The translations under genes were made by a program, and so were the position numbers. The notes beneath the pieces were generated by a model, which saw only the letters and a program-made list of their open reading frames with translations, ran no database searches and had not been told where the DNA came from. Positions 24,460 through 33,496 of a stretch of 64,000 bases of DNA are shown here, piece by piece. How positions within the stretch are numbered: the stretch's first letter is position 1; every line of letters starts with the position of its first letter. Origin of the DNA: an uncultured Porphyromonadaceae bacterium (GTDB lineage: Bacteria; Bacteroidota; Bacteroidia; Bacteroidales; Muribaculaceae); NCBI GenBank assembly GCA_947176915.1, contig CAMWSM010000001.1:79880-143879 (forward strand), given 5' to 3'.

Positions 24460-25071
24460 ATGAATGTAAAACTAAAAGGAGCTTACGTAAAACATCTGGA
24501 GGTGGAGCTTTTCCCCGGAGAGGAGTTTTATGCTGAAAAGGGTTCGCTGATATACATTGAAGAGGGAATCGACATGACGAGTGAGTTTTCCGGAAATTCA
24601 CTCGGACAGATCATCGGCTCCAAGCTATCGGGAGAGAATCTCCTTATCGTGCATTACCGCAATTTCACATCGCAGCCGCGCCGCCTCGTGCTCGGGTCGC
24701 GAGGGGGAATGATTCATTTCAAACTCACCAACTCGGAAATTATCTGCAATCGCGGAGCATACGTGGCATCAAGCAAGAAAGTGGATCTCTCGATGAAACT
24801 TTCCCTTTCCGGATTTATAGGTGGGATAGGAGGAATGTTGCAAAGAGTGAGCGGAGATGCGACTGTATTTCTTGAGACCATAGGAGATCCTATTATCGTA
24901 GAGTTAGGACCGGGACAAGGCATTCAGATTGACGAACAGCATTTCCTTGCCCTGGAAGGAATACCTGAAAACAGGATCACACCTCAGTTTTCCACCCGCA
25001 ACCTCTTCGGAGGGGAGGGACTGAGGATGCTCAGCGTGCGCGGACCCGGCAAAGTCTACCTCAACCCCTAA
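24460..25071 (+). CDS. AIM24/TIGR00266 family protein
   Basis: A 203-residue beta-rich protein of the AIM24 (TIGR00266) family, whose bacterial members often sit in Ter loci. The sequence shows the characteristic FPGEEFYAEKGSLIYIEEGI, a glycine-rich centre (SLSGFIGGIGGMLQRVSGD), TVFLETIGDPIIVELGPGQ and a closing pair of turns ending VRGPGKVYLNP. No signal peptide or membrane helix is seen. The biochemical role is unknown; the context puts it with the vWA and TerD proteins. Confidence 0.88.
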   Translation: MNVKLKGAYVKHLEVELFPGEEFYAEKGSLIYIEEGIDMTSEFSGNSLGQIIGSKLSGENLLIVHYRNFTSQPRRLVLGSRGGMIHFKLTNSEIICNRGAYVASSKKVDLSMKLSLSGFIGGIGGMLQRVSGDATVFLETIGDPIIVELGPGQGIQIDEQHFLALEGIPENRITPQFSTRNLFGGEGLRMLSVRGPGKVYLNP

Positions 25072-25126
25072 CATCTTAACCCTTAATTCTTAACCCTTAA
25101 CCCTTAACCCCCTTAACCCCCTTAAC
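25072..25126 (+). repeat. CTTAACC tandem array
   Basis: Seven or eight units of 7-8 bases (CTTAACC, CTTAATT, CCCTTAACC) from the AIM24 stop codon to the base before the next ATG region. It is the complement of the TTAAGGG unit found at 17985 and 27651. Confidence 0.85.
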
Positions 25127-25128
25127 AA

Positions 25129-26175
25129 ATGAGACGACTTCCTATATATTTCCTTATAGACATTTCGGAATCAATGGTGGGTGTGCCCATAGAGCAGGTG
25201 CAGGAGGGGATGCGCAACATCATACAGAATCTGCGCACCGATCCATACGCTCTTGAAACCGTCTTTGTCAGCATCATAGCATTTGCCGGGAAAGCGGTTA
25301 CCCTCTCCCCTCTCACCGAGCTTTACAAATTCTATCCTCCCGTCTTCCCTATCGGAGGGGGCACGTCGTTAGGCTCAGGGCTGGAAGCGCTGATGAACGA
25401 CATCGACAAGTCTGTGCAGAAAACCACTATGGAAAAGAAGGGAGATTGGAAACCGATTGTATTCCTTTTCACAGACGGCAACCCCACGGACGACTATTCC
25501 GCCGCTTTCAGGAGATGGAACAATCATTACAGGAGACATGCGAATCTCGTGGCAGTCTCCTTAGGAGATAATGTAAACACACTGACTCTTGCGCAAATAA
25601 CTGAAAACATTCTCCTGCTTAAGGACACGGACCCCAAATCTTTCTCCGAGTTTTTCAAATGGGTGTCGGATTCAATAAAAGCCTCCAGCATGTCAGTAAC
25701 AGACTATGGAAGCGATGAACTTCGTCTACCCTCCACAACAGGGATTAATCTTGAAAAAGTAAATCCGGCGCAACATTCCAATCCGGATGAGAATTTTGTA
25801 GTGCTTCACGGTCGGTGTCAGACCACCCACGGGGATTATCTGGTGAAATATGCACGGAAAGATAACTTGTTTAATGAAAACTTTGCCTCCTATTACAGAG
25901 GGCCGGGCTTCCGCCTGGTAGGGGCTTATCCGGTGAACGGCGCTAAATATCAGCAACTTTCCTCCGGAGAGGAGGCCTCGGTCAACACGTCATCCCTTAC
26001 CGGCGTGCCCGCGTGTCCCTGCTGCGGCAATCAGCTCGGGGTGGTCGTTTGTGAATGCGGGAAAATATTCTGTGTGGGAGAGAATGGGGATCACGCCTGT
26101 CCGTGGTGCGGACTGGAGGGCACTTTAGGGGACATCGGACCCGGAGGGCTGGACATAACCAGAGGTTTGGGATAA
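25129..26175 (+). CDS. terY: TerY protein with C-terminal zinc-binding TerY-C domain (vWA 3 of 3)
   Basis: A 348-residue protein. Residues 1-205 are a vWA domain whose first motif has drifted: DISESM replaces DTSGSM, while the later TSLGSGLEAL and FLFTDGNPTDD remain. The C-terminal part (about 290-330) is a cysteine-rich TerY-C zinc ribbon: CPCCGNQLG, then VCECGKIFCVG, then HACPWCG. The section between (about 215-285) carries FVVLHGRCQTTHGDYLVKY. The vWA plus zinc-ribbon layout is diagnostic of the TerY-P triad, in which this protein is encoded beside a PP2C phosphatase and a kinase, as here. Confidence 0.92.
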   Translation: MRRLPIYFLIDISESMVGVPIEQVQEGMRNIIQNLRTDPYALETVFVSIIAFAGKAVTLSPLTELYKFYPPVFPIGGGTSLGSGLEALMNDIDKSVQKTTMEKKGDWKPIVFLFTDGNPTDDYSAAFRRWNNHYRRHANLVAVSLGDNVNTLTLAQITENILLLKDTDPKSFSEFFKWVSDSIKASSMSVTDYGSDELRLPSTTGINLEKVNPAQHSNPDENFVVLHGRCQTTHGDYLVKYARKDNLFNENFASYYRGPGFRLVGAYPVNGAKYQQLSSGEEASVNTSSLTGVPACPCCGNQLGVVVCECGKIFCVGENGDHACPWCGLEGTLGDIGPGGLDITRGLG

Positions 26176-26207
26176 CACACTGTCATCACTGTCAATGAAA
26201 CATAATT

Positions 26208-27650
26208 ATGAATAGAGAACAACGCCTTGTAGCCCGCAGAAATGCCGCTGACTCCCGGATAAAAGATTTTTTGGATGCCTTTGAAGAAGCAGCCGACCGC
26301 CTTTCAATTCCATGTTCGGAAAGGAGGAGATTTCTGGGATGGACAATTGAAAACCTTTGGAACAAACATATTGAAGAACGTATGAACCGACGTCTCGTAA
26401 TAGAAAATGAAATTAATAATCTCGGATTACGCATTCCTAACGGGACTGTACGTAAAGCCTATACAGCCTCATTCGCTTTGCCGGCGGATAAGGTGAAGGA
26501 TGTAGCTATAGATGGGCTTGAGGAAACGGGTCTTACGCTCAGTCAGCCGGCGGAAGGGGAATATCTTATTTCAGGCACACCTCAGAAACATGGCGATTTC
26601 ACCCTTACAGTCTCCTACTCGACAGTGGAGGGTGAGCCGCGTTCGAGTTTCAAGCTTCCCGTGGCTTTTAATCCTGATCCACGCTCGATATGGCGCGACC
26701 TTAGAAGCCGGCTTCATAAGGATGGGGTGAAACCGGATTGGGCTACGGAATATATTATGGTGAAGGAGGATGCAGAGGGGGCGCCACGTAAAGATGTGAT
26801 CGCTGCCAGCATCCAGGGACGCAGCCATGCGCATGAGGAGCGTCCCCGGGATGATTATTTTGCAGCCCGTCATTATGAGGATTCCGACTGGTATGTAGTG
26901 GCTGTGGCTGACGGCGCCGGCTCTGCCCCGCTCTCCTGGAAAGGTTCTGAAATTGCTTGCGACACGATCATTGAACATTGTCGGGAAAATCTTGACGGGA
27001 ATAAAGTTTTTGAAGAGGCAATTGCCGCCTTTCATGCCGATCCCAATACGGAATTGCGCTCTGTGCTGACGGCACAAGTTTCCAACATTATCTACAAAGG
27101 GGCTGTAAAGGCACACGAAGCAATCAATGCGGAAGCGGCAGCCCAAGGGGAGAAGCCACGCGACTACGCGACCACCCTGATGTTTGCGATCTGCAAGCAT
27201 TTCTCGTTCGGATGGTTCATCGCCTCATTCTGGGTAGGGGACGGAGCAATGTGCATTTATGACGAAAAAGGGGGAAGCGCAAAGCTTTTGGGGACGCCCG
27301 ACGAAGGGGAATTTTCAGGTCAGACACGATTCATCACCATGCGTGAGATTTTCCATGACAAGGATTTGGTAGCCAAAAGGATGAGGATGACTATCGTGCC
27401 CGATTTCACTGCCCTTTTCCTTATGACCGACGGAGTTTCGGACCCTCTGTTTGAAACTGACAATAATCTTAATGACTTCAATAAATGGAAGGAATTTTAT
27501 TCCCTCCTTAAGGAGGGTTTTCCGGAGGATGGCATCCCGGGGGTCAATCTTACGGATGATAATCCGGAGGCTGCGGGAGAACTGCTTGAATGGCTTAAGT
27601 TCTGGCGACCGGGGAATCATGATGACAGAACGATGGTGGTGGTGAAGTAA
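26208..27650 (+). CDS. PP2C-like protein phosphatase of the TerY-P triad
   Basis: A 480-residue protein. The N-terminal 180 residues contain helices followed by a beta-rich module with an Ig-like pattern (ISGTPQKHGDFTLTVSYS). The PP2C_2 domain follows: QGRSHAHEERPRDDYF, the metal-binding VAVADGAGSAPLSWKGSE (about residue 228), FWVGDGAMCIYDEKG and FLMTDGVSDPLFE. Both key Asp-containing motifs are present, so it should be active as a Mn2+/Mg2+ serine/threonine phosphatase. Its neighbours, the TerY-C protein and the kinase, are its expected partners: the kinase would phosphorylate and this enzyme would dephosphorylate a Ter component. The start is 32 bp after terY 3. Confidence 0.9.
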   Translation: MNREQRLVARRNAADSRIKDFLDAFEEAADRLSIPCSERRRFLGWTIENLWNKHIEERMNRRLVIENEINNLGLRIPNGTVRKAYTASFALPADKVKDVAIDGLEETGLTLSQPAEGEYLISGTPQKHGDFTLTVSYSTVEGEPRSSFKLPVAFNPDPRSIWRDLRSRLHKDGVKPDWATEYIMVKEDAEGAPRKDVIAASIQGRSHAHEERPRDDYFAARHYEDSDWYVVAVADGAGSAPLSWKGSEIACDTIIEHCRENLDGNKVFEEAIAAFHADPNTELRSVLTAQVSNIIYKGAVKAHEAINAEAAAQGEKPRDYATTLMFAICKHFSFGWFIASFWVGDGAMCIYDEKGGSAKLLGTPDEGEFSGQTRFITMREIFHDKDLVAKRMRMTIVPDFTALFLMTDGVSDPLFETDNNLNDFNKWKEFYSLLKEGFPEDGIPGVNLTDDNPEAAGELLEWLKFWRPGNHDDRTMVVVK

Positions 27651-27722
27651 GGGGTTAAGATGTTAAGAATTAAGGGTTAAGGGTTAAGGGTTAAGGTGTT
27701 AAGATGTTAAGGGTTAAGGGGA
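27651..27722 (+). repeat. TTAAGGG tandem array
   Basis: About nine units (GGTTAAG, ATGTTAAG, GGGTTAAG and variants) between the phosphatase stop codon and the kinase leader. An open frame through the array would add a false N-terminus to the kinase. Confidence 0.88.
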
Positions 27723-27754
27723 AGGGGGGAGGTAAATTTAATAAGAAGAGTGTG

Positions 27755-29236
27755 ATGGCAAAGACTATAAAATTGAAAGCCCTTGATGGCTCACCGGTGG
27801 AATTTGTGGATGAGGTGATTGGCAGCGGCGCGATGAAGGATGTGTATTTCAGCCCTGACAAAAGCTATGTCGTGGGCTTTTTCCGTCAGCCTCAGGATGC
27901 AAATGCCAAAGACCGGCTTCAAAATATCGTAGGAAGATACCGAGAGAGAATTTTCAATCAGGTGGGCGGAGATTATTGGGAAAATCTTTTCTGCTGGCCT
28001 ACCAAGCTTGTGGAATGGAACGGGAAGTTGGGAGTGGTCTGTCCCGCTTATCAGAAACATTTCTTCTTTCAGGAGGGAAATTTCAAAGGGAAGGAGAAGG
28101 AGGGGAAATGGTTCGCCTCGGCTAAATTACGCAATAAATTCCTTACTCCCAAGCAGAAGGGCACTTTCCTCTCCAACATCCATCTGTGTCTGCAGATTGC
28201 ACGCGCTGTGCGCCGTCTTCATGCAGCCGGGCTTGCGCATTCCGATCTCTCTTATAAAAATGTACTCGTAGACCCTGAATCGGGGCGTGCGTCGATCATT
28301 GACTGCGATGGACTGGTTGTGCCGGGGAAATATCCTCCCGACGTTGTGGGAACCCCTGACTTCATTGCGCCTGAGGTGCTTCAGACCCGTTCCCTGAAGA
28401 AAGATGATCCCAATAAGAAACTGCCGAGCATACTGACCGACCGTCATGCCTTGGCGGTGCTGATCTACATGTATCTTCTCAACCGTCATCCGTTGCGCGG
28501 GGGAAAGGTGAACGATCTCGACCCCACCAAAGATGAGGAGCTGTCAATGGGAGAAAATGCTCTTTTCGTGGAACACCCCACCGACAGGAGCAACCGCCCT
28601 AAAACCGACAATATGGCACCTTCCGAACTTCCGCAGGGTGATGTTGAGAAACGTCCGTACACACTCTGCGGACCCTATCTGTCGGAACTTTTCCGCCGGG
28701 CATTCATAGACGGCTTGCATGATCCTTCCAAGCGTCCTACAGCCGACGAATGGGAAATTGCTCTCGTAAAGACCACCGATCTGATACAACCGTGCCAAAA
28801 TCCTCAATGTGAAGGTAAATGGTTTGTTTTCGACAATACCACCAAGTCTAAGTGTCCTTTCTGCGGCACGGAATATCACGGGCAACTTCCGGTGCTTAAC
28901 CTTTACTACTCCCCCTCTAAAGGGAAATTTCTTCCTGACAATTACCGTCTGATGGTCTACGACAAACAGTCGCTCTATATGTGGCACGTCAACCGCCTCA
29001 TCACTCCCAACGAGCGCATCAAACCGGAGGATAAGAAGCCCGTGGGCGACTTCCATTTCCATAACGGAAAATGGATCCTCATCAACCGCCGGCTTCCTGA
29101 CTTATGGGAGATAACGGACAGCGGGAAACGACATGTGAACCCCGGGGAGTATGTGGAACTGACCGAGGGGAAGAAGATCCTGCTCTCTTCGGAAGAGGGG
29201 GGAAGGCTGATAGTAACTCAATTGGTGAAAAATTAA
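27755..29236 (+). CDS. Protein kinase with zinc ribbon, TerY-P triad
   Basis: A 493-residue serine/threonine-kinase-fold protein. The glycine-rich entry is VIGSGAMKDVYFSPD. The catalytic loop reads HSDLSYKNVLVDP (about residue 168), with HSD in place of HRD, and the Mg2+ loop is IIDCDGLVVPG in place of DFG. TPDFIAPEVL follows. The catalytic Asp and Asn are therefore kept, but two positions are unusual, as in other triad kinases. At about 345-380 a zinc ribbon (CQNPQCEGKW and CPFCGTEY) follows. The C-terminal 130 residues form an unassigned beta-rich module. ATG 27755 is preferred because upstream residues derive from a TTAAGGG array. Confidence 0.88.
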   Translation: MAKTIKLKALDGSPVEFVDEVIGSGAMKDVYFSPDKSYVVGFFRQPQDANAKDRLQNIVGRYRERIFNQVGGDYWENLFCWPTKLVEWNGKLGVVCPAYQKHFFFQEGNFKGKEKEGKWFASAKLRNKFLTPKQKGTFLSNIHLCLQIARAVRRLHAAGLAHSDLSYKNVLVDPESGRASIIDCDGLVVPGKYPPDVVGTPDFIAPEVLQTRSLKKDDPNKKLPSILTDRHALAVLIYMYLLNRHPLRGGKVNDLDPTKDEELSMGENALFVEHPTDRSNRPKTDNMAPSELPQGDVEKRPYTLCGPYLSELFRRAFIDGLHDPSKRPTADEWEIALVKTTDLIQPCQNPQCEGKWFVFDNTTKSKCPFCGTEYHGQLPVLNLYYSPSKGKFLPDNYRLMVYDKQSLYMWHVNRLITPNERIKPEDKKPVGDFHFHNGKWILINRRLPDLWEITDSGKRHVNPGEYVELTEGKKILLSSEEGGRLIVTQLVKN

Positions 29237-29254
29237 CAATATCATATATTGGCA

Positions 29255-30652
29255 ATGGCTACAAAGAGAGAGAAAATTGCAGTGGCACGCATATTTGCCG
29301 ACCTTATCAAGGCAGACCGTATCGTGGATATCGGCGAAATGGAATATTGGGAGGAGATTTGCTCAAAATATGGCATAAACAGAGAGATTCATCTGGAAGC
29401 AAAACATCTCTCCTTTTCCGATGCGCTGACTGTAATCTGCAATTCGGACGACCATTCCCTTAAACCTGAACTGCTTGCCGACTGCAGGAGAATGACTGTA
29501 TCGGACGGTTTCTGCGCCCATTCGGAAGCTTTGATAATAAGCGCCATAACCTTTCTACTGGATAAAGAAAATAATGTAGCTACGGAAGTTTACTCCATTC
29601 CACGTTCCAACTTCAACATCGATATGGCAACGATGGTGTATGTTGAATCAGACTACGACAAGGAGACAAATGAGGCTATCATATCGAATTACAGAGCCAT
29701 ATTCAGGGAACTTCAGATCGCCGGCTTCCATTTCATCTATCTTCCCCAGATAATAGGCCATTACAAGGAGACAGAACCGACAAGATTTAAGCAGATTCTT
29801 TCCTTTTTAGCTCCTGATCTCAGCGAGGAGAACATCAATGCTGCATACAGTTCTCTGGTGAATATGACAACCGACAGGTTTTGTGAGGATATTCTTTGCA
29901 ACAAATGCGGAATTGATAATCTCCGCCACACCTATCCGGCGTTGCTGCTGAAGTTCGGGAACAGTTATGTAGGAGATGTGGAATATGCCAACTACCTTAA
30001 AATCGAGGTCGGAAACGACATTCTCACCTTTGTGCAGCATTTTGTAGACAACTTCTGCAAGATGCTGAGCAGCGACCTTTTCATAGTGAAATCATCAGAG
30101 GAGAGGGATAACCAATTCCACTTCTTCGGATTCTATAAGCAACTTCTCGAGATATTTATTGTAAGGAAAAATATCAGAAGCAAAGTGGAGATAAATCTCC
30201 ACGACCAACAGATCCGCTTTCCCGGCATAGACAGATGGCTCAATGAGGTGAACAGGCGCGAACGCGCCCTCTACACGCTGCTGCTCTGCCAGGGGAAAGA
30301 GGGACTGAACTTTAAAAAGCCTATCCCCTCCCAACTCGACAGATATGAACGCAGGATGAAAAAATATCAGAAGCGGTTTGAGGTGATCTATCAGATGATG
30401 GGGGGAGAAAGAACGGCTCCCGATCTGTCAAAAACCAATAACCGCTCCCCTATGCTTACTCATCTAAATGGATGTCTTAAGAAACTTCCGGGCCTTTATA
30501 ATCCACAGGATTATGTCATTTCCCAAGGGGAAAAGGGTCATTATTTCGTGCATCTCCCCTCCGATTATGTCCAGATCACCCCTATGCTCAGCGACCTTCC
30601 GGAACCCCTTCTTGACTCCGAACTTTACAAAAGGGTGATGAGCATCAAATAA
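29255..30652 (+). CDS. TerB-like protein with long unassigned C-terminal region
   Basis: A 465-residue protein, last gene of the Ter cluster, 18 bp after the kinase. Residues about 1-110 resemble TerB: a bundle of helices with IFADLIKADRIVDIGEMEYW, and later FCAHSEALIISAITFLL. The rest (about 115-465) is not recognised; it includes LCNKCGIDNLRHTYPALLLKFG and QRNRRERALYTL-like helices (here NRRERALYTLLLCQG), and ends with a beta-rich part. TerB binds metal ions and works near the membrane with TerC in other organisms, but no terC is present here. I prefer the ATG at 29255 over an in-frame TTG at 29249. Confidence 0.7.
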   Translation: MATKREKIAVARIFADLIKADRIVDIGEMEYWEEICSKYGINREIHLEAKHLSFSDALTVICNSDDHSLKPELLADCRRMTVSDGFCAHSEALIISAITFLLDKENNVATEVYSIPRSNFNIDMATMVYVESDYDKETNEAIISNYRAIFRELQIAGFHFIYLPQIIGHYKETEPTRFKQILSFLAPDLSEENINAAYSSLVNMTTDRFCEDILCNKCGIDNLRHTYPALLLKFGNSYVGDVEYANYLKIEVGNDILTFVQHFVDNFCKMLSSDLFIVKSSEERDNQFHFFGFYKQLLEIFIVRKNIRSKVEINLHDQQIRFPGIDRWLNEVNRRERALYTLLLCQGKEGLNFKKPIPSQLDRYERRMKKYQKRFEVIYQMMGGERTAPDLSKTNNRSPMLTHLNGCLKKLPGLYNPQDYVISQGEKGHYFVHLPSDYVQITPMLSDLPEPLLDSELYKRVMSIK

Positions 30653-30693
30653 CCGCAAGATTGCGGAATATTGCAGATATAATTGAAGTTTGC

Positions 30694-30702
30694 TAACTTT
30701 GC
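30694..30702 (+). promoter_or_regulatory. Promoter -7 box of the P-type ATPase gene
   Basis: TAACTTTGC, 68 bp before the ATPase ATG, in the 118-bp gap after the Ter cluster. The ATPase is therefore probably transcribed separately from the cluster. Confidence 0.7.
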
Positions 30703-30770
30703 CGAACAATAGAGAGGAGGAATGGAGCTCTCTCCCATAACAAGGACTATATAACTAAACAGATAAATAA

Positions 30771-33431
30771 ATGGCAGAACAAAAACATTTCACCGGTCTT
30801 ACGGATGCCGAAGTGCTGCAAAGTCGCGAGCAGCATGGAGTCAACATACTGACTCCGGCAGAGAAAGACCCACTATGGAAGCGGTTTTTAGAGAAATTCA
30901 GCGACCCGCTGATCATTATTCTTCTTATTGCCGGCGCTCTCTCCATCGGCATTTCATGTTATGAATACTGGGGTCTGGGTCATGGAGCCGGAGTCTTCTT
31001 CGAGCCTATCGGAATATTCATCGCCATACTTCTTGCCACGGGTCTGGCTTTTATCTTCGAACTTAAGGCTGATAAGGAATTTGCTCTCCTTAATCAGGTG
31101 AATGATGACGAGCCGGTGCAGGTGATCCGTAACGGCAACGTAACTCAGGTGCCCCGCAAGGATATTGTCGTGGGTGATATCGTAATCCTCAACACAGGCG
31201 AGGAAGTGCCGGCTGACGGAGAACTCCTGGAGGCTGTCTCACTGAATATCGACGAATCCACCCTCACGGGCGAGCCGATGTGTCATAAGACCACCGACCC
31301 CGAGCAGTTCAACCCGGAGGATACATTCCCCTCCAACCATGCCATGCGCGGAACAAAGGTGATGGAAGGACACGGAACAATGAAGGTGTTCGCCGTGGGA
31401 GATCAGACGGAGAACGGAAAGGTGTTTGAAGCTGCACAGATCGACGACAGCGTCAAGACCCCCCTTAATGAGCAACTTGACGGACTCGGAGACCTCATCA
31501 CAAAGATTTCATACGCTTTCGCGGCACTCATCGTGGTGGGGCGTATAATAATGTTCTTCTTCAATTATCCCTTTGAATGGGTCAGCTTCATCGCTTATCT
31601 CCTTCAGACGCTGATGATTGCCGTTACGTTGGTGGTTGTGGCAGTGCCGGAAGGTCTTCCGATGGCTGTTACCCTCTCGCTTGCCTACTCCATGCGCCGT
31701 ATGCTCAAGACCAACAATCTTGTGCGCAAGATGCATGCCTGCGAGACTATGGGAGCCACTACGGTTATCTGCACTGACAAGACAGGCACGCTCACGCAGA
31801 ATCAGATGCAGATCTATAAAACTAACTTCTTCGGCAATCCTTCCGACGTGGTGCTATATGAGGGAATCGCCGTGAACTCTACGGCTCAGCTTGATCTTTC
31901 AGGTGAAAAGCCTCAGGTGCTCGGAAATCCCACTGAGGGTGCGCTTATTCTCTGGCTGAAGGAGCGCGGAGTGGATTATGCGAAGCTTCGCGAAACTGCG
32001 CAACGGGTTGAAGAACTCCCCTTCACTACAGAGAGAAAATATATGGCTACTGTAGTGAAATCCTCAACCGGAAAAAAGATACTTTACGTAAAGGGCGCTC
32101 CCGAGATTGTATTCGGGATGTGCAAGGACACTGCCGGAGTAACCAAGCAGGAGATTGACGCTCAGCTTCTCGAATATCAGAACATGGCTATGCGCACCTT
32201 GGGCTTCGCATATCAGGAGATTGAGGATGGAGATGCCACAATCAGAGATAATAAGGTAGCCGCCGAGAAACTCACATTCCTCGGAATTGTCGCTATCTCC
32301 GATCCTGTCCGCGCTGATGTGCCTGCAGCGGTAAGAGAGGTTATGGATGCAGGCATTAAAGTCAAGATTGTAACAGGCGACACTCCCGGCACAGCCAAGG
32401 AGATCGGACGTCAGGTAGGACTCTGGAATGATTCCTTCGACGGCGACGAGAATATAATCACGGGAGTTGAATTTGCAGCGCTTTCAGATGATGAGCTCCG
32501 CAAGCGCGTGGGCAATATCAAGATTATTGCCCGTGCCCGCCCGATGGATAAGAAGCGTCTCGTGGAGTCTCTTCAAGCCAATAATGAAGTCGTGGCTGTA
32601 ACCGGCGACGGCACCAATGATGCCCCTGCCCTAAAAGCCGCTCATGTCGGTCTGTCGATGGGCGACGGCACTTCCGTGGCTAAGGAGGCTTCCGACATCA
32701 CTATTGTTGACAATTCCTTCTCTTCAATCGGACGCGCAGTGATGTGGGGCCGTTCCCTTTTCCAGAATATCCAGCGTTTCATCCTTTTCCAGATGACTGT
32801 CAACGTGGCAGCCTGCTTCATAGTACTTGCAGGAGCTTTCATGGGTACGGAGTCACCACTTACCGTAACACAGATGCTTTGGGTGAACCTCATAATGGAC
32901 ACATTCGCGGCTATGGCTCTTGCTTCGCTGCCTCCGTCGGAGAGCGTTATGAAAGACAAACCGCGCAGCCGCGAGGCATTCATCATCAACCGCCCGATGT
33001 GGCAGTCGATTGTAGGGGTAGGCGGAATCTTCTTCCTGCTTCTTCTCGGCATCCTCTATATCTTCGAGCATTACAGCGTGGAATCAATGACTCAGCTTTT
33101 CACGTTTGCGGAGCAGACAGTGAAAGAGGGACAGCCGGCATTGACGGCTTACGAGCTTTCAATGTTCTTCACCATCTTCGTATTCCTTCAGTTCTGGAAC
33201 ATGTTTAATGCGCGTGCATTCGAGACAGGGAAGTCAGCCTTCCATTTCAAGGGAGCGAGCGGTTTTGTGATGATAGCACTTATAATCGTCATCGGTCAGA
33301 TCTTTATCGTCTCTGTGGGCGGAGAGTTCTTCAACGTTACTCCCCTGCGCATTCTTGACTGGGTGATCATCATCGGCTCGACATCACTCGTGCTTTGGAT
33401 CGGTGAGTTTATCCGGCTTTTCAAGAAATAA
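30771..33431 (+). CDS. P-type calcium-transporting ATPase (PMCA-like)
   Basis: An 886-residue ion pump of the P2 family, most like Ca2+ ATPases. The N-terminal cation-ATPase domain opens HFTGLTDAEVLQSREQHG. The actuator has ESTLTGEP, the phosphorylation site is CTDKTGTLTQN with the catalytic Asp at 336, and the hinge is VTGDGTNDAPALKAA. About ten membrane helices are visible; helix M4 carries VVAVPEGLP, with PEGLP typical of calcium pumps. The C-terminal transport helices are complete, ending in a basic LFKK. It would export Ca2+ from the cytoplasm with ATP. Its place just after a TerD cluster, whose proteins bind Ca2+, is notable but may be chance. Confidence 0.92.
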   Translation: MAEQKHFTGLTDAEVLQSREQHGVNILTPAEKDPLWKRFLEKFSDPLIIILLIAGALSIGISCYEYWGLGHGAGVFFEPIGIFIAILLATGLAFIFELKADKEFALLNQVNDDEPVQVIRNGNVTQVPRKDIVVGDIVILNTGEEVPADGELLEAVSLNIDESTLTGEPMCHKTTDPEQFNPEDTFPSNHAMRGTKVMEGHGTMKVFAVGDQTENGKVFEAAQIDDSVKTPLNEQLDGLGDLITKISYAFAALIVVGRIIMFFFNYPFEWVSFIAYLLQTLMIAVTLVVVAVPEGLPMAVTLSLAYSMRRMLKTNNLVRKMHACETMGATTVICTDKTGTLTQNQMQIYKTNFFGNPSDVVLYEGIAVNSTAQLDLSGEKPQVLGNPTEGALILWLKERGVDYAKLRETAQRVEELPFTTERKYMATVVKSSTGKKILYVKGAPEIVFGMCKDTAGVTKQEIDAQLLEYQNMAMRTLGFAYQEIEDGDATIRDNKVAAEKLTFLGIVAISDPVRADVPAAVREVMDAGIKVKIVTGDTPGTAKEIGRQVGLWNDSFDGDENIITGVEFAALSDDELRKRVGNIKIIARARPMDKKRLVESLQANNEVVAVTGDGTNDAPALKAAHVGLSMGDGTSVAKEASDITIVDNSFSSIGRAVMWGRSLFQNIQRFILFQMTVNVAACFIVLAGAFMGTESPLTVTQMLWVNLIMDTFAAMALASLPPSESVMKDKPRSREAFIINRPMWQSIVGVGGIFFLLLLGILYIFEHYSVESMTQLFTFAEQTVKEGQPALTAYELSMFFTIFVFLQFWNMFNARAFETGKSAFHFKGASGFVMIALIIVIGQIFIVSVGGEFFNVTPLRILDWVIIIGSTSLVLWIGEFIRLFKK

Positions 33432-33452
33432 TCCGATATATCAGCTATACAG

Positions 33453-33488
33453 AGACAGACGGCGTGGACCTCCACGCCGTCTGTCTTA
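33453..33488. terminator. Strong bidirectional hairpin terminator
   Basis: AGACAGACGGCGTGGA (33453-33468) and its exact complement (33471-33486) form a 16-bp stem with a two-base gap. It lies between the 3' ends of the ATPase and the convergent restriction enzyme gene and could stop both. Confidence 0.85.
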
Positions 33489-33496
33489 CATGATAT

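Noticed and set aside
25072-25126. Telomere-like CTTAACC/TTAGGG repeats as a chromosome end or centromere site
   Set aside because: Several different units are used in the same way between ordinary genes, so a telomere or partition role is not supported.
26571-27200. A 209-codon minus-strand frame inside the PP2C gene
   Set aside because: Antisense to a domain with intact catalytic motifs; its translation has no domain character.
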